This document shows positions 5,976-6,841 of a stretch of DNA of 6,841 bases, piece after piece. The stretch is from positions 1-6,841 of the forward strand of contig CAJBSQ010000101.1 of NCBI GenBank assembly GCA_903958265.1, given 5' to 3'. How positions within the stretch are numbered: the stretch's first letter is position 1; every line of letters starts with the position of its first letter. This stretch comes from an uncultured Planctomycetaceae bacterium. Its GTDB lineage: Bacteria > Planctomycetota > Planctomycetia > Pirellulales > UBA1268. The notes under the pieces were generated by a model that was not told the origin of the DNA, did not search any database, and saw nothing but the letters and a program-made list of their open reading frames with translations. Made by a program: the position numbers and the translations under genes.

Positions 5976-6749
5976 ATGCCGTCACCCCGCCCCCACTGGT
6001 CCGTCGTCGAGGTGGCGGGGCATCCGTGCGAGGTGCACGCGCCCCCGGATGCGCTTCCCGGCCGGGCCATCATCTATCTCCACGGGTTGCGGGAGCGGTG
6101 GCTCCAGGAAGAGCCCGCGCTGTGCGGCCTCGTGGAGACCCACCGGCTTGCGGTGATCGCGCCCCGCAGCGGCCGTTCCTGGTGGCTCGACCGCATCGTG
6201 CCCTCGTTCGATCCTCTGATCACGCCGGAGCGGTACGTGGTAGACGTGATCCGCGGCGAGATGGCGCGGCGATTCGGCGTGGAGCCGCCGGGCATCGCCC
6301 TGCTCGGCATGGGCATGGGAGGCCAGGGGGCGCTACGGCTTGCCTACCGGCACCCGACGGTGTTTCCCATTGCCGGGGCGATCGCGCCGGCAATCGACTT
6401 CCATCAGGCGATGCGGGAGGCGGGAGACCGTGACGACGGCGAATGCTACGACACGCTCTGGCAGCTATTCGGCGACGTCGAACGGGCCCGTCAGGACACG
6501 GCGATCCTGCACGTGCATCCGCTGAACTGGCCGCGGCACCAGTGCTTCGCCAGCGATCCCGACGAGATCCACTGGCACGACGGCGCCGCCCGGCTGCACG
6601 GCAAGCTCGGAGCGCTTGGCATTCCGCACCTCGCCCTGCTCGAGCCTCTCCGTGGCGGCCACGGCGTGGCGTTTGAGGATCGGGTCGCGGCCGACGTGAT
6701 GGCATTCGTGCTCGACGCGTTCGACAAGGAGTCGCGGCGAGTGGTGTGA
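5976..6749 (+). CDS. Esterase-like alpha/beta hydrolase lacking the nucleophilic serine
   Basis: This 257-residue protein has the alpha/beta hydrolase fold of the putative esterase (esterase D-like) group. Landmarks are AIIYLHGLRERW (31-42, oxyanion-loop HG), VIAPRSGRSWWLDR (60-73), the nucleophile-elbow region ALLGMGMGGQGALRLAYRHP (108-127), an acid-loop region FASDPDE (191-197; Asp194 or Asp196) and PLRGGHGVAF (224-233; His229 as likely catalytic His). The elbow should read GxSxGG, but residue 113 is Gly (codon GGC at 6312-6314), so the Ser nucleophile is missing while Asp and His candidates remain. It may be a non-catalytic or repurposed fold. There is no signal peptide, so it is probably cytoplasmic. 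The ATG at 5976 is the only reasonable start; the RBS is poor. It is transcribed divergently from hpt. The natural substrate or ligand is unknown. Confidence 0.85.
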   Translation: MPSPRPHWSVVEVAGHPCEVHAPPDALPGRAIIYLHGLRERWLQEEPALCGLVETHRLAVIAPRSGRSWWLDRIVPSFDPLITPERYVVDVIRGEMARRFGVEPPGIALLGMGMGGQGALRLAYRHPTVFPIAGAIAPAIDFHQAMREAGDRDDGECYDTLWQLFGDVERARQDTAILHVHPLNWPRHQCFASDPDEIHWHDGAARLHGKLGALGIPHLALLEPLRGGHGVAFEDRVAADVMAFVLDAFDKESRRVV

Positions 6750-6800
6750 CGCCCGCTCAGGAAACGTCTCACCATCATGCGGCGTGCACCGCGTCACGTC

Positions 6801-6841
6801 GGTACAGGTTTTCAACCTGGTCAGCACCCAACCACAGGCAC
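6801..6841. repeat. REP-like palindromic intergenic repeat, running off the window
   Basis: The 92-nt tail after the hydrolase (6750-6841) has no gene. Within it, CAGGTT (6805-6810), a TTC spacer and AACCTG (6814-6819) form a perfect 6-bp inverted repeat. It is followed by ACCACAGGCAC at 6831-6841, which looks like the start of another ACAGG-type unit. Palindromes of the ACAGG...CCTGT type are, from memory, frequent in planctomycete intergenic regions. There is no T-tract after the hairpin, so a classical intrinsic terminator is not supported. Only one arm pair is visible, so repeat status cannot be proven from this window. Confidence 0.4.

Noticed and set aside
5839..5985. N-terminal extension of hpt to the ATG at 5985
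   Set aside because: The extra 49 residues are unlike the family, would overlap the start of the divergent hydrolase gene and would swallow the promoter region; the ATG at 5838 gives the normal length.
5976..6749. S-formylglutathione hydrolase linked functionally to fhcBA
   Set aside because: The fold resembles the esterase D group, but the nucleophilic Ser is missing and the gene is in a separate transcription unit, so a formyl-thioester hydrolase role is not supported.
6805..6819. Intrinsic terminator for the hydrolase gene
   Set aside because: The stem is only 6 bp with a 3-nt loop and no following T-run; it fits a palindromic repeat better.
1..6841. Defence island, CRISPR array, insertion sequence, tRNA or rRNA
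   Set aside because: No direct-repeat array, transposase-like protein, nuclease/helicase or structured RNA gene was recognised on either strand.

Overview
The window is very GC-rich (roughly 70% by eye) and almost fully coding. The gene set points to a planctomycete, most likely of the Pirellulales type. It has a DUF1592/DUF1588/DUF1585 protein translationally overlapping a DUF1552 protein, a pair typical of that phylum. It also has bacterial fhc genes of the tetrahydromethanopterin (H4MPT)-linked C1 pathway, which are known from planctomycetes and methylotrophic proteobacteria. The assignment rests on protein families seen in translation; no database was searched.

Layout. Positions 3-1684 (+) hold the C-terminal end of a DUF1592-type protein and a complete secreted DUF1552 protein, joined by an ATGA overlap. 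After a 30-nt gap, 1715-4200 (+) holds fhcB and fhcA, also joined by an ATGA overlap. These are two subunits of the formyltransferase/hydrolase complex that releases formate from formyl-C1 units. The partner genes fhcC and fhcD are not in the window. Positions 4208-5838 (-) hold hpt (hypoxanthine phosphoribosyltransferase) followed by a GT-B/GT4-like glycosyltransferase that overlaps the hpt 3' end by 31 nt. This pair converges on fhcA with only 7 nt between the stops. A short divergent promoter region (5839-5975) separates hpt from an esterase-like alpha/beta hydrolase gene (5976-6749, +). The last ~90 nt are non-coding and contain a palindrome that looks like a planctomycete intergenic REP-type repeat, running off the window edge.

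How it fits together. fhcBA is the only clear pathway module; it implies formaldehyde/C1 oxidation or detoxification through H4MPT. The DUF1592/DUF1552 pair probably acts in the cell envelope, and hpt does purine salvage. I see no defence system, mobile element, CRISPR array, tRNA or rRNA. The most unusual observations are enzyme-like proteins that lack signature residues: the alpha/beta hydrolase has Gly where the nucleophilic Ser should be (GMGMGG instead of GxSxGG), and the glycosyltransferase has a degenerate E-x7-E motif (T-x7-D) and lacks the usual Arg/Lys of the donor-phosphate site.
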